Assembly (NCBI RefSeq): GCF_965213555.1 | Contig: NZ_OZ243890.1 | Span: 2,294,001 to 2,358,000 of the forward strand | DNA from: Acuticoccus sp965213555 | Lineage (GTDB): Bacteria > Pseudomonadota > Alphaproteobacteria > Rhizobiales > Amorphaceae | DNA: 64,000 nt | Direction of reading: 5' to 3' | Shown: one piece after another, positions 23,556 to 33,118 of the stretch | Numbering within the stretch: the first letter of the stretch is position 1 | How the letters are laid out: the number at the start of each line of letters is the position of its first letter | Notes under the pieces: generated by a model | Told to the model about the DNA's origin: nothing | The model's database searches: none | The model's input: the letters and a program-made list of their open reading frames with translations, nothing else | Position numbers and translations under genes: made by a program

Positions 23556-25697
23556 ATGACGGCGACCGGCGGGTCCCCAGACAGCATCATGACCGACGCG
23601 GCGGCCGCGTGCGCGCGGGCGCCGACGACGCGCATCGTCCGGCTGGCCCAGGTTGTCGCACGGGCGCTGCAGGCGCCGTGCGCGGTGATCGATGCCCTCG
23701 ACGGCACCCAGCCGACCATCCACACCGACGGGACGGTGGATGCCGCCGCCGTCCTTGCCGGGTGGCCAAGCGTCCCCGTCACGGCGGGCGCGCTGCGCCT
23801 GACGCCCGCAGTCGGACCCTGCCTCGTGGGGGTCGCCTTCGACGCGACGTTGGACGGCGCGGCGATCGTCGTCGCCGCGCTCGACGGGAGCGAGCGGACC
23901 TTGCCGTTCGACGTCGCTGCGGTGAAGACGCTCGTCGACGAGCTCGACGCCCAGTGGCACGGCCAGCAGGCCGCCATCGCCAGCTGGGTCCGTCGCCTCG
24001 AGCAGGAGAACCGGCAGATGGCGCGGGCGCAGCGCCTCATCGGCGTCGGCACCCTGACCTTCGACGCCGTGGAGGAGCGGATCGATGCCTCGCCTTCCGC
24101 CCTCGACGTCCTCGGCGTGCCGGCCCTCGACACGCTCGAAGCCTTCATCATGGCGTTCGACCCGTTCGACCGTGCCTTCGTCCACCGGACACTCATGGGC
24201 TGCGACGGTCGGTCGGCGATCTTCGACTTCGAACGTCAGATCGAACACCCGGATGGAAGGCGGGCTTGGGTCCGCGTCCACGGCGAGACGCGCTGCCGCG
24301 CCGGTTCGCCGAGCGCCATCTTCGCCACCGTGCAGGACGTCACGGCGGGCCGGGCGCACATGAGCGAGATGCAGGACCTCGCCGAGCGTGACGCGCTCAC
24401 CGGGGTCTACAACCGGACGATGTTCGAGCGCGCGACGAGGGAGGCGCTGGCCCGCGCCGAGCAGGAGCGCCTGCATGCCGCGCTGTTCTTGGTCGACATC
24501 GACAACTTCAAGGAGATCAACGACACCTTCGGGCACCCGGCCGGCGACGAGATCCTGAAGTTCGTCGCCCGCGTCCTCACCAGCCTCACCCGCGCATCCG
24601 ATACGGTCCTGCGCCTTGCCGGCGACGAGTTCGCGGTCATCGTCTCCCGTGCCGCCAACACCGACGGCATCATGGCGCTCGCCGAGCGCATCGCAAGGAC
24701 GCTGTGCGCGGACGTCGGCGTCGGTGGGGACGAGGTCGCGCTGTCGACCTCCATCGGCGTCGCGATCTTCCCCGAGGACGTCTCGCCCAAGGTCGACATC
24801 TACAAGGCCTGCGACCACGCGCTCCTCGAGGCGAAGTCCGCCGGCCGCCGGACGGTGAGGCGCTTCGACCCGTGCATGCGAGAGGCGCGCGAGCTCCACC
24901 GCAGCCGGATGGCGCGGGTGCGGGCGAGCCTCGCGCGCGGTGAGTTCGTGCCGTACTTCCAACCCAAGCACGACCTTCAGTCCGGAGTGGTCGTCGGCTT
25001 CGAGGCGCTGTGCCGTTGGGAGCACCCCGAGCGCGGCACGCTCGGCCCTGCCGAGTTCGCCGCCGCCTTCGACGATAGGGACCTCGGTGGACCGTTGTCC
25101 GACGTCAGCCTGCATGGCGCGTTCCGCGCCGCCGCCGCGTTCCGCGAGCGCGGCCTGTCGTTCGGACACGTCGCGATCAACCTCAACCGCGCGCAGCTCC
25201 AACGACCGACCCTGGTGGCGGACGTGCGTCGCCTCGGCGAGGAGACCGGCGTGCCCACTGATGAGATCGTCTTCGAGGTGCTCGAGAACGTCCTCATCCG
25301 CGACGACGGCGGGGTCTACGACAACCTCACGGAGCTGTCCGCCGCGGGCTACCGCGTCGCGCTCGACGACTTCGGCACCGGCTTCGCCTCCCTCACCCAC
25401 GTGCGCGAGCCGTTCATCCGCGAGCTCAAGATCGATCGTAGCTTCGTGTCGACGTCGGCCAACAGCTCCGACGACCACCAGATCGTCGCCGCCATCGTCC
25501 AGCTCGCCGGGAAGATGGGGCTGACCATGGTCGCCGAGGGCATCGAGGACGAGGAGACGCTGCGCTGCCTCCGCGCCCTCGGCTGCACGGTGGGCCAGGG
25601 CTTCGTCTTCTCACGCGCGCTGCCGTTCGACGAGGCCATCGAGTTCTTGGCGCGACAGTCGCGCATCCGCACGCTCCTCGCCGACGTCGCCGGCTGA
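23556..25697 (+). CDS. Diguanylate cyclase/phosphodiesterase (PAS-like, GGDEF and EAL domains)
   Basis: This 713-residue cytoplasmic signalling protein has an N-terminal region resembling degenerate sensor/PAS modules (about 1-270), a GGDEF domain (about 272-440) and an EAL domain (about 455-700). The cyclase motif is AGDEF at about residue 355, a variant often still active, with the usual DALTGVYNRTMF opening. The EAL domain keeps its catalytic set: GFEALCRWEHP, INLNRAQL, VFEVLEN, ALDDFGTGFAS, LKIDRSFV and VAEGIED. It therefore may both make and break cyclic di-GMP, and the phosphodiesterase looks intact. AAGGAA lies before the ATG. Confidence 0.93.
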   Translation: MTATGGSPDSIMTDAAAACARAPTTRIVRLAQVVARALQAPCAVIDALDGTQPTIHTDGTVDAAAVLAGWPSVPVTAGALRLTPAVGPCLVGVAFDATLDGAAIVVAALDGSERTLPFDVAAVKTLVDELDAQWHGQQAAIASWVRRLEQENRQMARAQRLIGVGTLTFDAVEERIDASPSALDVLGVPALDTLEAFIMAFDPFDRAFVHRTLMGCDGRSAIFDFERQIEHPDGRRAWVRVHGETRCRAGSPSAIFATVQDVTAGRAHMSEMQDLAERDALTGVYNRTMFERATREALARAEQERLHAALFLVDIDNFKEINDTFGHPAGDEILKFVARVLTSLTRASDTVLRLAGDEFAVIVSRAANTDGIMALAERIARTLCADVGVGGDEVALSTSIGVAIFPEDVSPKVDIYKACDHALLEAKSAGRRTVRRFDPCMREARELHRSRMARVRASLARGEFVPYFQPKHDLQSGVVVGFEALCRWEHPERGTLGPAEFAAAFDDRDLGGPLSDVSLHGAFRAAAAFRERGLSFGHVAINLNRAQLQRPTLVADVRRLGEETGVPTDEIVFEVLENVLIRDDGGVYDNLTELSAAGYRVALDDFGTGFASLTHVREPFIRELKIDRSFVSTSANSSDDHQIVAAIVQLAGKMGLTMVAEGIEDEETLRCLRALGCTVGQGFVFSRALPFDEAIEFLARQSRIRTLLADVAG

Positions 25698-25727
25698 CGC
25701 TCCGGCCCTGGTCCCGTCGCCGGCGCC

Positions 25728-26582
25728 TCAGGGGACCGCGGCGGACGGGCGTTCGATGGTCACCAGCGGCTCGGGGTCGCGCTCCCAGCGGGTGTCGAGC
25801 CAAGTGACGGTGTGCACGGCAAGCCGACCCTGCTCGATCTCGATCCTGTTGAACGCGTTGGGCTCCTCGCGGGTGCGCGAGGAGAGCGCGGTGCCGGCCT
25901 GGATGACGGTCACGCGGTGGGCCGGCGTGCCCGCCTCGGCGATGACGGTGGGCTCGTCCGGCGCGGTATGGAACGCCGCCGCGTAGGTGCGATGGAGGTG
26001 CCCTGCGGTGACGAGGTCGACCCTCTGCTCGACGAAGGCGGCGAGGGCCTTCTCGGCCCGCTTGACGATGGCGCGCGGCCGGTTCGACAGGTCCTGCGCC
26101 TCCTCCTCGATGAACGGGTGGTGCGCCACGATGATGCGGAAGACGTCCGGCCCGGCTCCGTCGAAGCGCTGGGCGAGGCCTTCGATCTGCCGACGCGACA
26201 GGCTGCCGTGGGACCAATCGAGCCTCAGGCGCATGCGCCGCGCGGTGTTGAGCCCGACCACCGCGACGTCGTCGGAGAACCAGGACGGCTCGATCGTGTC
26301 GGACACGTGCCGGTGCCACCGCCGGTAGGGCGCGGCGAAGCGCTCGGGGATGTTCCAGGGCGTGATGTCGTGGTTGCCGGGAACCGACAGCGTCGGCGCG
26401 TCGAGGGCGTCGATGAACGCACGGGCGCGCGCGAACTCCTCGTCGCGGGCTGCGAGCGTCAGGTCGCCGGACACGATGACGAGGTCGAGCCGCTCGCGAT
26501 TCAGCTCGTCGATCAGCGCCTCGGTCGTCGACCGCTCCTCCGAGCCGAAGTGCAGGTCCGAGACCTGGGCGATGGTCGTCAC
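25728..26582 (-). CDS. Metallophosphoesterase (CpdA-like)
   Basis: This 284-residue calcineurin-like phosphoesterase has all five motifs of the fold: QVSDLHFG (DxH), IVSGDLT (GDxx), PGNHDI (GNHD), IVAHHPF and TAGHLHRT (GHxH). It resembles cAMP phosphodiesterase CpdA and related class III cyclic nucleotide phosphodiesterases. The substrate cannot be determined. Its start codon overlaps the stop of the diacylglycerol-kinase-like gene upstream, so the two form an operon. It is convergent with the GGDEF-EAL gene. Confidence 0.9.
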   Translation of the reverse strand: MTTIAQVSDLHFGSEERSTTEALIDELNRERLDLVIVSGDLTLAARDEEFARARAFIDALDAPTLSVPGNHDITPWNIPERFAAPYRRWHRHVSDTIEPSWFSDDVAVVGLNTARRMRLRLDWSHGSLSRRQIEGLAQRFDGAGPDVFRIIVAHHPFIEEEAQDLSNRPRAIVKRAEKALAAFVEQRVDLVTAGHLHRTYAAAFHTAPDEPTVIAEAGTPAHRVTVIQAGTALSSRTREEPNAFNRIEIEQGRLAVHTVTWLDTRWERDPEPLVTIERPSAAVP

Positions 26583-27469
26583 TGCGGCTCCTTGGGCGCG
26601 AACACTTGGACCTCGCCGGTGCGGATGCGCACCTTGCAGGGCGAGGTGATCAGCGCATCCTCGCCGTCCAGCATGGCGTGCATGCGACGGCGCGGTCCTC
26701 GCAGGTCCGCGGCCGTGCCGACCATCTTGTCGACGTCAGGGTCCTCCGCGAGCTGGCCGAAGGCGCCGCGCACGACGAGCCGGGCCACGTCGACGCCGCT
26801 GTCAGGATGGATCGCGAACACCGTCATCAGGCCGCCCGACACGGTGTCACGGTGGGGTCGCGGCAGGAGGTTGTCCGACATCGTGCCGACAATGACGGCG
26901 AACGACGGCGAGACGATGGTGCGCTCACCGGCTTCGGTGGCGACCTCCATGGTGAGCTTGGGGTCGCGCGGCAGCGTGGTGATGGCGTGCGCGGCGAGCC
27001 GGATGCGGTCCAGCATGCGCAGCTTGCCCCGTCGAGCCTCGCGATGGACGCCCATGCGCACGGGCAGCCCGGTGAACAGCGTGTGGAGGAACAGGTGGCC
27101 GTCGACGTCGCCACAGTCGACGCTGAGGAGGTGGCCGTCGGCGATCACCCTGGCGGCGGCCTCAACGTCCTCGGGGATGCCGTAGTCGGTCGCGAGGAGG
27201 TTCATCGTGCCGCCCGGCAGGATGCCGATGGGGCGACCGCCGCCGAGGTGGGCCTCGATGGTCGCGCGGATCGTGCCGTCACCGCCGCCGACCACGATGA
27301 TGTCGGTCTCCGCCTTCAGGCTCTGGCGGATCTGCTCGTCGACCTTGCCCTCCATCGGCGTGACCGCGAACCCGGCGGCGATCAACGTGTCGGTGGCAAC
27401 GGCCTTCGCGTCAGCACGGTTGAGGTGACTGCCCGAGGCTTCGTTGAAGATGAGCGCGGCCGAGGGCAT
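26579..27469 (-). CDS. Diacylglycerol kinase family lipid kinase
   Basis: This 296-residue protein has the DAGK catalytic fold: FNEASGSHL near the N terminus, then the nucleotide-binding VVGGGDGTIRATIEAHLG and ILPGGTMNLLATDYG. The C-terminal half has the family beta-sandwich. Such enzymes (YegS/BmrU-like) phosphorylate diacylglycerol or related lipids. The ATG at 27469 begins MPSAALIFNEASG; the open frame upstream lacks similarity. A GAGAG site lies just before it. It is cotranscribed with the metallophosphoesterase and divergent from ycjX. Confidence 0.88.
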   Translation of the reverse strand: MPSAALIFNEASGSHLNRADAKAVATDTLIAAGFAVTPMEGKVDEQIRQSLKAETDIIVVGGGDGTIRATIEAHLGGGRPIGILPGGTMNLLATDYGIPEDVEAAARVIADGHLLSVDCGDVDGHLFLHTLFTGLPVRMGVHREARRGKLRMLDRIRLAAHAITTLPRDPKLTMEVATEAGERTIVSPSFAVIVGTMSDNLLPRPHRDTVSGGLMTVFAIHPDSGVDVARLVVRGAFGQLAEDPDVDKMVGTAADLRGPRRRMHAMLDGEDALITSPCKVRIRTGEVQVFAPKEPQ

Positions 27470-27597
27470 TAATCTCTCGCAGTTGACCCTTGGCGGCAAC
27501 GCGGGCGGGCGCCATCCGTTGCCCCTTGGGTCGACGACAGGCGCTGTTCTTTGCTGCTGGTCCGCCTACTTGGGGTCGGACGGCGAGGGGAACAGGC

Positions 27598-29055
27598 TTG
27601 CTGGAGCGGCTGAGGCGGATCGAGGACGGCGCGCGGCTCGCGGCGGTGAGCGTGGGCGAGCGCGTCGGCGTCGTCGCGCCGACGCTGCGGCTCGGCGTCA
27701 CCGGACTGTCGCGATCGGGCAAGACAGTGTTCCTCGCCGCGCTCGTGCACAACCTCGTCCACGGCGGGCGCCTGCCGATGTTCGCGCCCTACGCCGAGGG
27801 CCGGCTCGCCTCCGCCCGCCTCGCGCCGCAGCCCGATGACGAGGTGCCTCGCTTCCCCTACGAGGATCACGTGCGCGCGCTCGTCGAGGAGCGCGTCTGG
27901 CCGGCCTCGACGCGGCGCATCGCGCAGCTGCGCGTCACCATCGAGTACGAGAGCGCGCGCCTCTTCGCCCGCCGCTTCGGCCCCGGACGGCTGCACCTCG
28001 ACCTCGTGGACTACCCCGGCGAGTGGCTGCTCGACCTGCCGCTGATGACCCTGTCCTACGCGAGCTGGTGCCGCGAGGCGCTGGGTGAGGCCGCGCGCCG
28101 TCCGCGGAAGGCGGCGGAGCTGCGCACTGCCCTTGCGGCGACGGACCCCGTCGCGAGCGCCCGCGAGGCGGACGCGCTGGCCCTCGCCGACGCCTTCACC
28201 GCGTACCTCAGGGCAGCGAGGGCCGACCCCAACGCGCTCGCCGCGCTGCCGCCGGGCCGCTTCCTCATGCCGGGCGACATGGAGGGCTCGCCGGCGCTCA
28301 CCTTTGCGCCGCTCGACGTCCCGGCGCACAAGGAGGCCCCGGCCGGTTCGTTGTGGGCGATGATGGAGCGGCGCTACGAGGCGTACAAGACGCACCTGGT
28401 GCGGCCCTTCTTTCACGACCACTTCGCCCGGCTCGATCGGCAGATCGTGCTCGTCGACGTCCTGTCGGCGCTGAACGGCGGGCCGCGGGCGCTCGGCGAG
28501 CTGCGCCGCGCGTTGTCCTCCGTGCTCGCCTGCTTCCGCACCGGGCGATTGTCGTTCCTCGGCTCGCTGGTTGACCGGCGGATCGAGCGGATCCTGTTCG
28601 CCGCGACCAAGGCCGACCACGTGCATCAGCGCGACCACGACCGCCTGGAGGCCATCCTGGGACAGCTCGTCGCCGAGGCGCGGGCGGGCGCCATGGTCTC
28701 CGGCGCGCAGGTGGACGTCGCGGCGATGGCGGCGGTGCGCGCGACGCGCGAGGCGACCGTCACGCGCGGCGGCGAGACCTGGCACGCCATCGCCGGCACG
28801 CCGCTCGCCGGGGAGCGCATCGACGGGCGCGTGTTCGACGGCGAGGCGGAGGTCGGCCTGTTTCCGGGTGACCTGCCGGACGAGCTGCCATCCGATCCGG
28901 CGTCGCAGGCCGAGCTCGCGGAGGGGAGCTACGGCGTGACGACGCTGCGGTTTCGTCCCGGCCGCATCGAGCGCGCCAACGACGTGGTGCTGAGCCTGCC
29001 GCACATCAGGCTCGACCGCGCGCTGCAGTACCTCGTGGGGGACCGCCTGCAATGA
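27598..29055 (+). CDS. ycjX: YcjX family P-loop GTPase-like protein
   Basis: This protein of about 485 residues belongs to the DUF463/YcjX family. It has a Walker A GLSRSGKTVFLAALV near the N terminus, the YPGEWLLDLP segment, and the FAATKADHVHQRDHDRLE region that resembles a G-domain TKAD motif. In E. coli ycjX and ycjF are phage-shock-associated neighbours of unknown role. I chose the TTG at 27598 because GAGGGG precedes it and because the LERLRRIEDG opening suits the family; an ATG at 27490 would add 36 unlike residues. The ycjF-like gene starts in its last codons (ATGA). Confidence 0.88.
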   Translation: MLERLRRIEDGARLAAVSVGERVGVVAPTLRLGVTGLSRSGKTVFLAALVHNLVHGGRLPMFAPYAEGRLASARLAPQPDDEVPRFPYEDHVRALVEERVWPASTRRIAQLRVTIEYESARLFARRFGPGRLHLDLVDYPGEWLLDLPLMTLSYASWCREALGEAARRPRKAAELRTALAATDPVASAREADALALADAFTAYLRAARADPNALAALPPGRFLMPGDMEGSPALTFAPLDVPAHKEAPAGSLWAMMERRYEAYKTHLVRPFFHDHFARLDRQIVLVDVLSALNGGPRALGELRRALSSVLACFRTGRLSFLGSLVDRRIERILFAATKADHVHQRDHDRLEAILGQLVAEARAGAMVSGAQVDVAAMAAVRATREATVTRGGETWHAIAGTPLAGERIDGRVFDGEAEVGLFPGDLPDELPSDPASQAELAEGSYGVTTLRFRPGRIERANDVVLSLPHIRLDRALQYLVGDRLQ

Positions 29056-30131
29056 CGCGCCGACCGGTGGTGTTCGACCTCGACGAGGTCGACTTCGACG
29101 ACGCGCCGGCCGGGGCCCCCGATGCCGCGGCGCAGGCGCCGGAGGCCGCTCCGCCGCCGCGCCCGTCCCGCCGTCGCCGCGGGATCCGCCCCGAGCCCGT
29201 CGCCGCCCCCGAGGCGACCGGTCCCGCGCCGACGCCCGCTCCGCTCAAGCGGCGGCGGCGGCGGCGGGTGAGTTGGTCCGGGATGTTCGGTGCCGGTGTC
29301 GCGGGGCTCAGCGCGCTGGCGCTCACGATCTCGCTGACCGCCTTTGTCGAGGACATGCTGGCCCGCGCCCCTGCGCTCGGCGGGCTCGCGGCGCTCTTCG
29401 CGGCGTTGATGGTGGTCGGCCTTGCCGGCGTGGCGCTGCGCGAGTGGTTCGCCATCCGCCACCTCAAGGAGGTCGAGGCGCTGCGCCGCCGCGCCGACGC
29501 CGCCGTGGCCTCCGACGACAGCGCCGCGGCGCGCAGGGTGCTCGCCGACCTCGCGGAGCTTTACACCGACCGGCCCGCCACCGCCCGCGGCCGCGCCGCG
29601 CTCAAGGGGCACATGCGCGAGGTCATCGACGGCCGCGACCTCATCGCGCTCGCCGAGCGTGAGGTCCTCGCGGCGCTCGACCGGGAGGCGATCGGCCACG
29701 TGGTGTCCGCCTCCCGCCGCGTCGCCGCGGTCACCGCGCTGTCCCCGCGTGCGCTGGTCGACGTCGGCTACGTGGTGTTCGCCGCGCTCGTGATGGTGCG
29801 GCGCGTCGCGATGACCTACGGCGGCCGGCCGGGGACGCTCGGCTTCCTGCGCGTCCTGCGCCACGCCGTCGCCCACCTTGCCGTCACCGGCGGGATGGCG
29901 GCCGGCGACTCGCTCATCGGCGAGGTGATCGGCAAGGGGATCGCGGCGAAGCTGTCAGCCAAGCTCGGCGAGGGCATCGTCAACGGGCTGATGACGGCGC
30001 GCCTCGGCCTCGCCGCACTCGACGTCCTGCGCCCACTCCCCTTCCACGGAACGCGACGACCGCGCGTCAACGACATCCTGTCGGAGATCGCGCGCATCGC
30101 TCCGGGGGAGGAGCGAGTGGAGCAGCCGTGA
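29052..30131 (+). CDS. ycjF: YcjF family membrane protein (DUF697, TIGR01620-like)
   Basis: This 359-residue protein has a Pro/Ala/Arg-rich cytoplasmic N terminus (about 1-72). Two transmembrane helices follow (about 78-97, with GVAGLSALALTIS, and 107-130, with LAALFAALMVVGLAGVAL), then a C-terminal DUF697 domain with the conserved LSPRALVDVGYVV and GGRPGTLGFLRVLRHAV. The ATG overlaps the ycjX stop, and the pair is conserved across Proteobacteria. It is thought to be a membrane partner of YcjX; the biochemical role is not known. Confidence 0.88.
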   Translation: MTRRPVVFDLDEVDFDDAPAGAPDAAAQAPEAAPPPRPSRRRRGIRPEPVAAPEATGPAPTPAPLKRRRRRRVSWSGMFGAGVAGLSALALTISLTAFVEDMLARAPALGGLAALFAALMVVGLAGVALREWFAIRHLKEVEALRRRADAAVASDDSAAARRVLADLAELYTDRPATARGRAALKGHMREVIDGRDLIALAEREVLAALDREAIGHVVSASRRVAAVTALSPRALVDVGYVVFAALVMVRRVAMTYGGRPGTLGFLRVLRHAVAHLAVTGGMAAGDSLIGEVIGKGIAAKLSAKLGEGIVNGLMTARLGLAALDVLRPLPFHGTRRPRVNDILSEIARIAPGEERVEQP

Positions 30132-30168
30132 GGAGCCGTGCCGTGTTGCTCCCTCGTGGGCTCGGTGT

Positions 30169-30364
30169 CGCGCCGAAGGCGTCGCGCCTCAAGGCACGCT
30201 GCGCTCTTCGGCCTTGACCCGCGACGCCTTCGGCGCGCTTCTGAGGGTGTCGGCTCCGCCGGAATGTCGCTTCAGGGAAGACCCCCTCCGGGGGGTCTTC
30301 CACCGGAATGGACGGCGCGCCGGGGCCGTCCGTGCGCCGCTGCGGCTTCCGGTCTGCCGGAAGC
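30169..30364. repeat. Cluster of four strong inverted repeats
   Basis: This spacer is full of hairpins. CGCGCCGAAGGCGTCGCG (30169-30186) pairs perfectly with 30220-30237, extended inside by TCAAGGC/GCCTTGA. GGAAGACCCCC (30276-30286) pairs with 30291-30301. GGACGG and CCGTCC pair near 30310-30331. GCTTCCGG (30345-30352) pairs with 30357-30364. The motif CCGGAATG occurs twice. It could terminate the ycjF transcript, encode a structured RNA or be a dispersed palindromic element. Confidence 0.6.
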
Positions 30365-30380
30365 ACGAGGAGGGTGAGCG

Positions 30381-31568
30381 ATGTTCACACCGCTGTTCGA
30401 GGGGCTGCGCCAGGAGGGCGTGCCGGTCTCGCTGCGCGAGTACCTCGCGCTGCTCGAGGGCATGCGCGACGGCATGGCGGGGGACGACATCGAGACGTTC
30501 TACTACCTCGCCCGCGCCGCCCTCGTGAAGGACGAGACGAAGATCGACGCCTTCGACCGCGTGTTCGGCCGCGTCTTCAAGGGGCTCGAGGCGCTGTCCG
30601 ACGCGGCACCCGGCGTCGATGTCACCGAGATCCCCGAGGAGTGGCTGCGCTCGCTCGCCGACCGGGTGTTCTCCGCGGAGGAGAAGGCGCAGATCGAGGC
30701 GCTCGGCGGCTTCGAGAAGCTGATGGAGACGCTGCGCCAGCGCCTCGAGGAGCAGAAGGGGCGCCACCAGGGCGGCAACAAGTGGATCGGCACCGGCGGC
30801 ACGTCCCCCTTCGGGGCCGATGGCTACAACCCGGAAGGCGTGCGCATCGGCCAGCATAAGAGCCGGCATCGCCGCGCCGTGAAGGTCTGGGACCGCCGCG
30901 AGTTCCGCGACCTCGACGGCGACGTGGAGATCGGCACCCGCGCCATCCGCATCGCGCTTCGCAAGCTGCGCCGCTTCGCTCGCACCGGCGCGGCGGAGGA
31001 GCTCGACCTGCCCGAGACGATCAGGGCGACGGCGCGCGAGGGCTTCCTCGACGTCAGGACCCAGCGCGAGCGGCAGAACGCGGTGAAGGTGCTGCTCCTC
31101 CTCGACATCGGCGGCTCCATGGACGACCACGTGAGGGTCTGTGAGGAGCTGTTCTCCGCGGCACGATCCGAGTTCCGCTCGCTGACGCAGTACTACTTCC
31201 ACAACTGCGTCTACGAGGGTCTTTGGACGACCAACACCCGCCGGCGAACCGAGCAGATGCCGACGCTCGACGTCATCCGCACGCTGCCCGCCGACACGCG
31301 CCTCGTCATCGTCGGCGACGCGGCGATGAGCCCCTACGAGGTCGTCGCGCCCGGGGGCTCGGTGGAGCACTGGAACGCGGAGGCCGGCGCCGTGTGGATG
31401 CAGCGCCTCCTCGGCCACTTCCACAAGGCGGCCTGGATCAACCCCGTGCGGCGAGACCTCTGGCAATACACCCAGTCCACCGCGATCCTGTCGGAGGTCA
31501 TGGACGGGCGGATGTACGAGCTGACCCTGTCAGGGCTCGATGAGGCGATCACCGTCCTAAGGCGTTGA
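30381..31568 (+). CDS. VWA domain-containing protein (CoxE-like)
   Basis: This 395-residue protein has an N-terminal helical region (FEGLRQEGVPVSLREYLALL is the usual CoxE-like opening) and a C-terminal von Willebrand A domain. The MIDAS metal site is LLLLDIGGSMDDH (DxGxS), followed by VIVGDAAMSPYEV. Such proteins work with a MoxR AAA+ ATPase as a chaperone/metal-insertion pair; a MoxR gene is at 34221-35063 on the other strand. AGGAGGGTGAG precedes the ATG. The client is unknown. Confidence 0.9.
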   Translation: MFTPLFEGLRQEGVPVSLREYLALLEGMRDGMAGDDIETFYYLARAALVKDETKIDAFDRVFGRVFKGLEALSDAAPGVDVTEIPEEWLRSLADRVFSAEEKAQIEALGGFEKLMETLRQRLEEQKGRHQGGNKWIGTGGTSPFGADGYNPEGVRIGQHKSRHRRAVKVWDRREFRDLDGDVEIGTRAIRIALRKLRRFARTGAAEELDLPETIRATAREGFLDVRTQRERQNAVKVLLLLDIGGSMDDHVRVCEELFSAARSEFRSLTQYYFHNCVYEGLWTTNTRRRTEQMPTLDVIRTLPADTRLVIVGDAAMSPYEVVAPGGSVEHWNAEAGAVWMQRLLGHFHKAAWINPVRRDLWQYTQSTAILSEVMDGRMYELTLSGLDEAITVLRR

Positions 31569-31604
31569 CCCTGCGCGCCTTAGGCCGACGGGAGCGGGAC
31601 GACG

Positions 31605-33065
31605 ATGGACGCCACGACCGACCGAGCGCCCCGCGAGCCGGGACCCAGCGCCGACAGCCCCGAGGACACGCCGCGTCGCCGACCCTTCTCGCACTGGGCC
31701 CGCCAGGTGGCGGGCATCCCGCTGCCCCCCGAGGCCGATCGCGCGCGCGAGCGGCCGATCGCGGTGTCCCGCTTCATCCCGCTCACCCGCCAGGCGGTGA
31801 TCGCCGACCTGTGCCGTGACGTGGAGGACGGCGCCGCCACCCAGACGTTCGCCGAGCTCGCCCTGCGCCTCGAGCGGCACAGGAACCACGACTACCGCGC
31901 GCTCGGCCGTGAGATGCGTCGGCTCTACCTGCCCTTCAGCCCCGACGCCGACACCTTGAAGGTGTACGAGCCCGACCCGTCCGAGGCCGCCGCCATGGAG
32001 GCCCGCCTCGCCGAGCTCACGACCCACCTCCTGACGAGGGCGAACTACACCGCCCTTCGGAACCAGGAGATCACCGAGATCCTGAGCTCGCAGTCGAGCT
32101 ACTCGCTGCGCATCACCGTCGACCTCGCCGAGTACAACCTCCTGCAGGTCTTCGTGCGCGACGTCTACATCAAAACGCATGCGGTGCGGCGGCCGGAGAC
32201 GGCGTACATCCTGAAGTACGAGTACAAGGTGCGCGTCTACCGGCGATTGTTCGTGCTCCTGAAGCTGAAGTCCGACGCGGACCGCGCCAGGGACGTCGCT
32301 GCCGCCGAGGGCATCTCCGAGGCGCGGGCGCTGAAGCGGGTGAAGAAGCGGCGCAAGCAACTTCCGCAGGACACGACGGCGGAGCACATCTACATCAAGG
32401 TGTTCAAGGACATGCCGGAGCACGACCTGCAGATCCTGTTCCCGCTGCGGAGGGTCCAGTTCCGCCCGTTCGACAAGATCAAGTTCTTCGCGACGGCTGG
32501 CGGCGGCACGCTGTTCGGCATCTTCACGACGACCGGCAAGGTGTTGGCGGCGACGAACCCGTTCGCGGCCGTCGGCGCGCTCATCGGCTTCGCGGGCCTC
32601 CTCGGTCGCCAGGTCGCGACGTTCTTCAACCAGCGCACGCGCTACATGATGGAGCTGGCGCAGAAGCTGTTCTTCCACAACCTCGCCAACAACCGTGCGG
32701 CGCTGGCCCTCCTCCTCGACCGGGCGGAGGAGGAGGACGTGAAGGAGGACCTCATCACGCTCTACTTCCTCGCCGGCCAGACGCTCGAGGAGCGCGAGCT
32801 CGCCGCCGCAAAGCGCCGGATCGACGACATCATCGTGGAGCGCTACGGCGTCGCCGTCGACTTCGAGCTTGACGACGCGCTGTCGCGCCTCGTGAAGGAC
32901 GGCGCGGTGGTCCGCGAGGGGTCGGTCCTGAAGTTCCCGACCATCGCCGAGGCCAGCGCGCGGTACCAGGAGCTCGCCAGGGCCGACGACGTCCGCGACA
33001 CGCGTGAGCTCGTGAGCGACAGCGCCGTCCGGTGCGAGCGCGAGGCCGACCTGACCGAGGCCTGA
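31605..33065 (+). CDS. DUF3754 family membrane-associated protein (TMEM143-like)
   Basis: This 486-residue protein has the DUF3754/TMEM143 architecture. A soluble N-terminal region is followed by a conserved segment with AEHIYIKVFKDMPEHDLQIL and LRRVQFRPFDKIKFF. Two hydrophobic segments (about 305-335, with ATAGGGTLFGIFTT and NPFAAVGALIGFAGLLGRQV) come next, and then a C-terminal domain beginning YMMELAQKLFFHNLANNRAA. The family is widespread in bacteria and mitochondria without known function. It follows the VWA gene by 36 bp in the same direction. Confidence 0.82.
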   Translation: MDATTDRAPREPGPSADSPEDTPRRRPFSHWARQVAGIPLPPEADRARERPIAVSRFIPLTRQAVIADLCRDVEDGAATQTFAELALRLERHRNHDYRALGREMRRLYLPFSPDADTLKVYEPDPSEAAAMEARLAELTTHLLTRANYTALRNQEITEILSSQSSYSLRITVDLAEYNLLQVFVRDVYIKTHAVRRPETAYILKYEYKVRVYRRLFVLLKLKSDADRARDVAAAEGISEARALKRVKKRRKQLPQDTTAEHIYIKVFKDMPEHDLQILFPLRRVQFRPFDKIKFFATAGGGTLFGIFTTTGKVLAATNPFAAVGALIGFAGLLGRQVATFFNQRTRYMMELAQKLFFHNLANNRAALALLLDRAEEEDVKEDLITLYFLAGQTLEERELAAAKRRIDDIIVERYGVAVDFELDDALSRLVKDGAVVREGSVLKFPTIAEASARYQELARADDVRDTRELVSDSAVRCEREADLTEA

Positions 33066-33118
33066 CCGTCAGCTCGCAGCGACCTGACCGACCGTCAGCT
33101 TGACCGAAGCTTGAGGGT

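Noticed and set aside
24619..24640. Loss of diguanylate cyclase activity because the motif is AGDEF, not GGDEF
   Set aside because: AGDEF variants can be active, and the rest of the domain looks intact, so inactivity cannot be claimed.
27469..29052. Minus-strand open frame of about 530 codons opposite ycjX
   Set aside because: No recognisable motif; ycjX on the plus strand has a Walker A site and family features.
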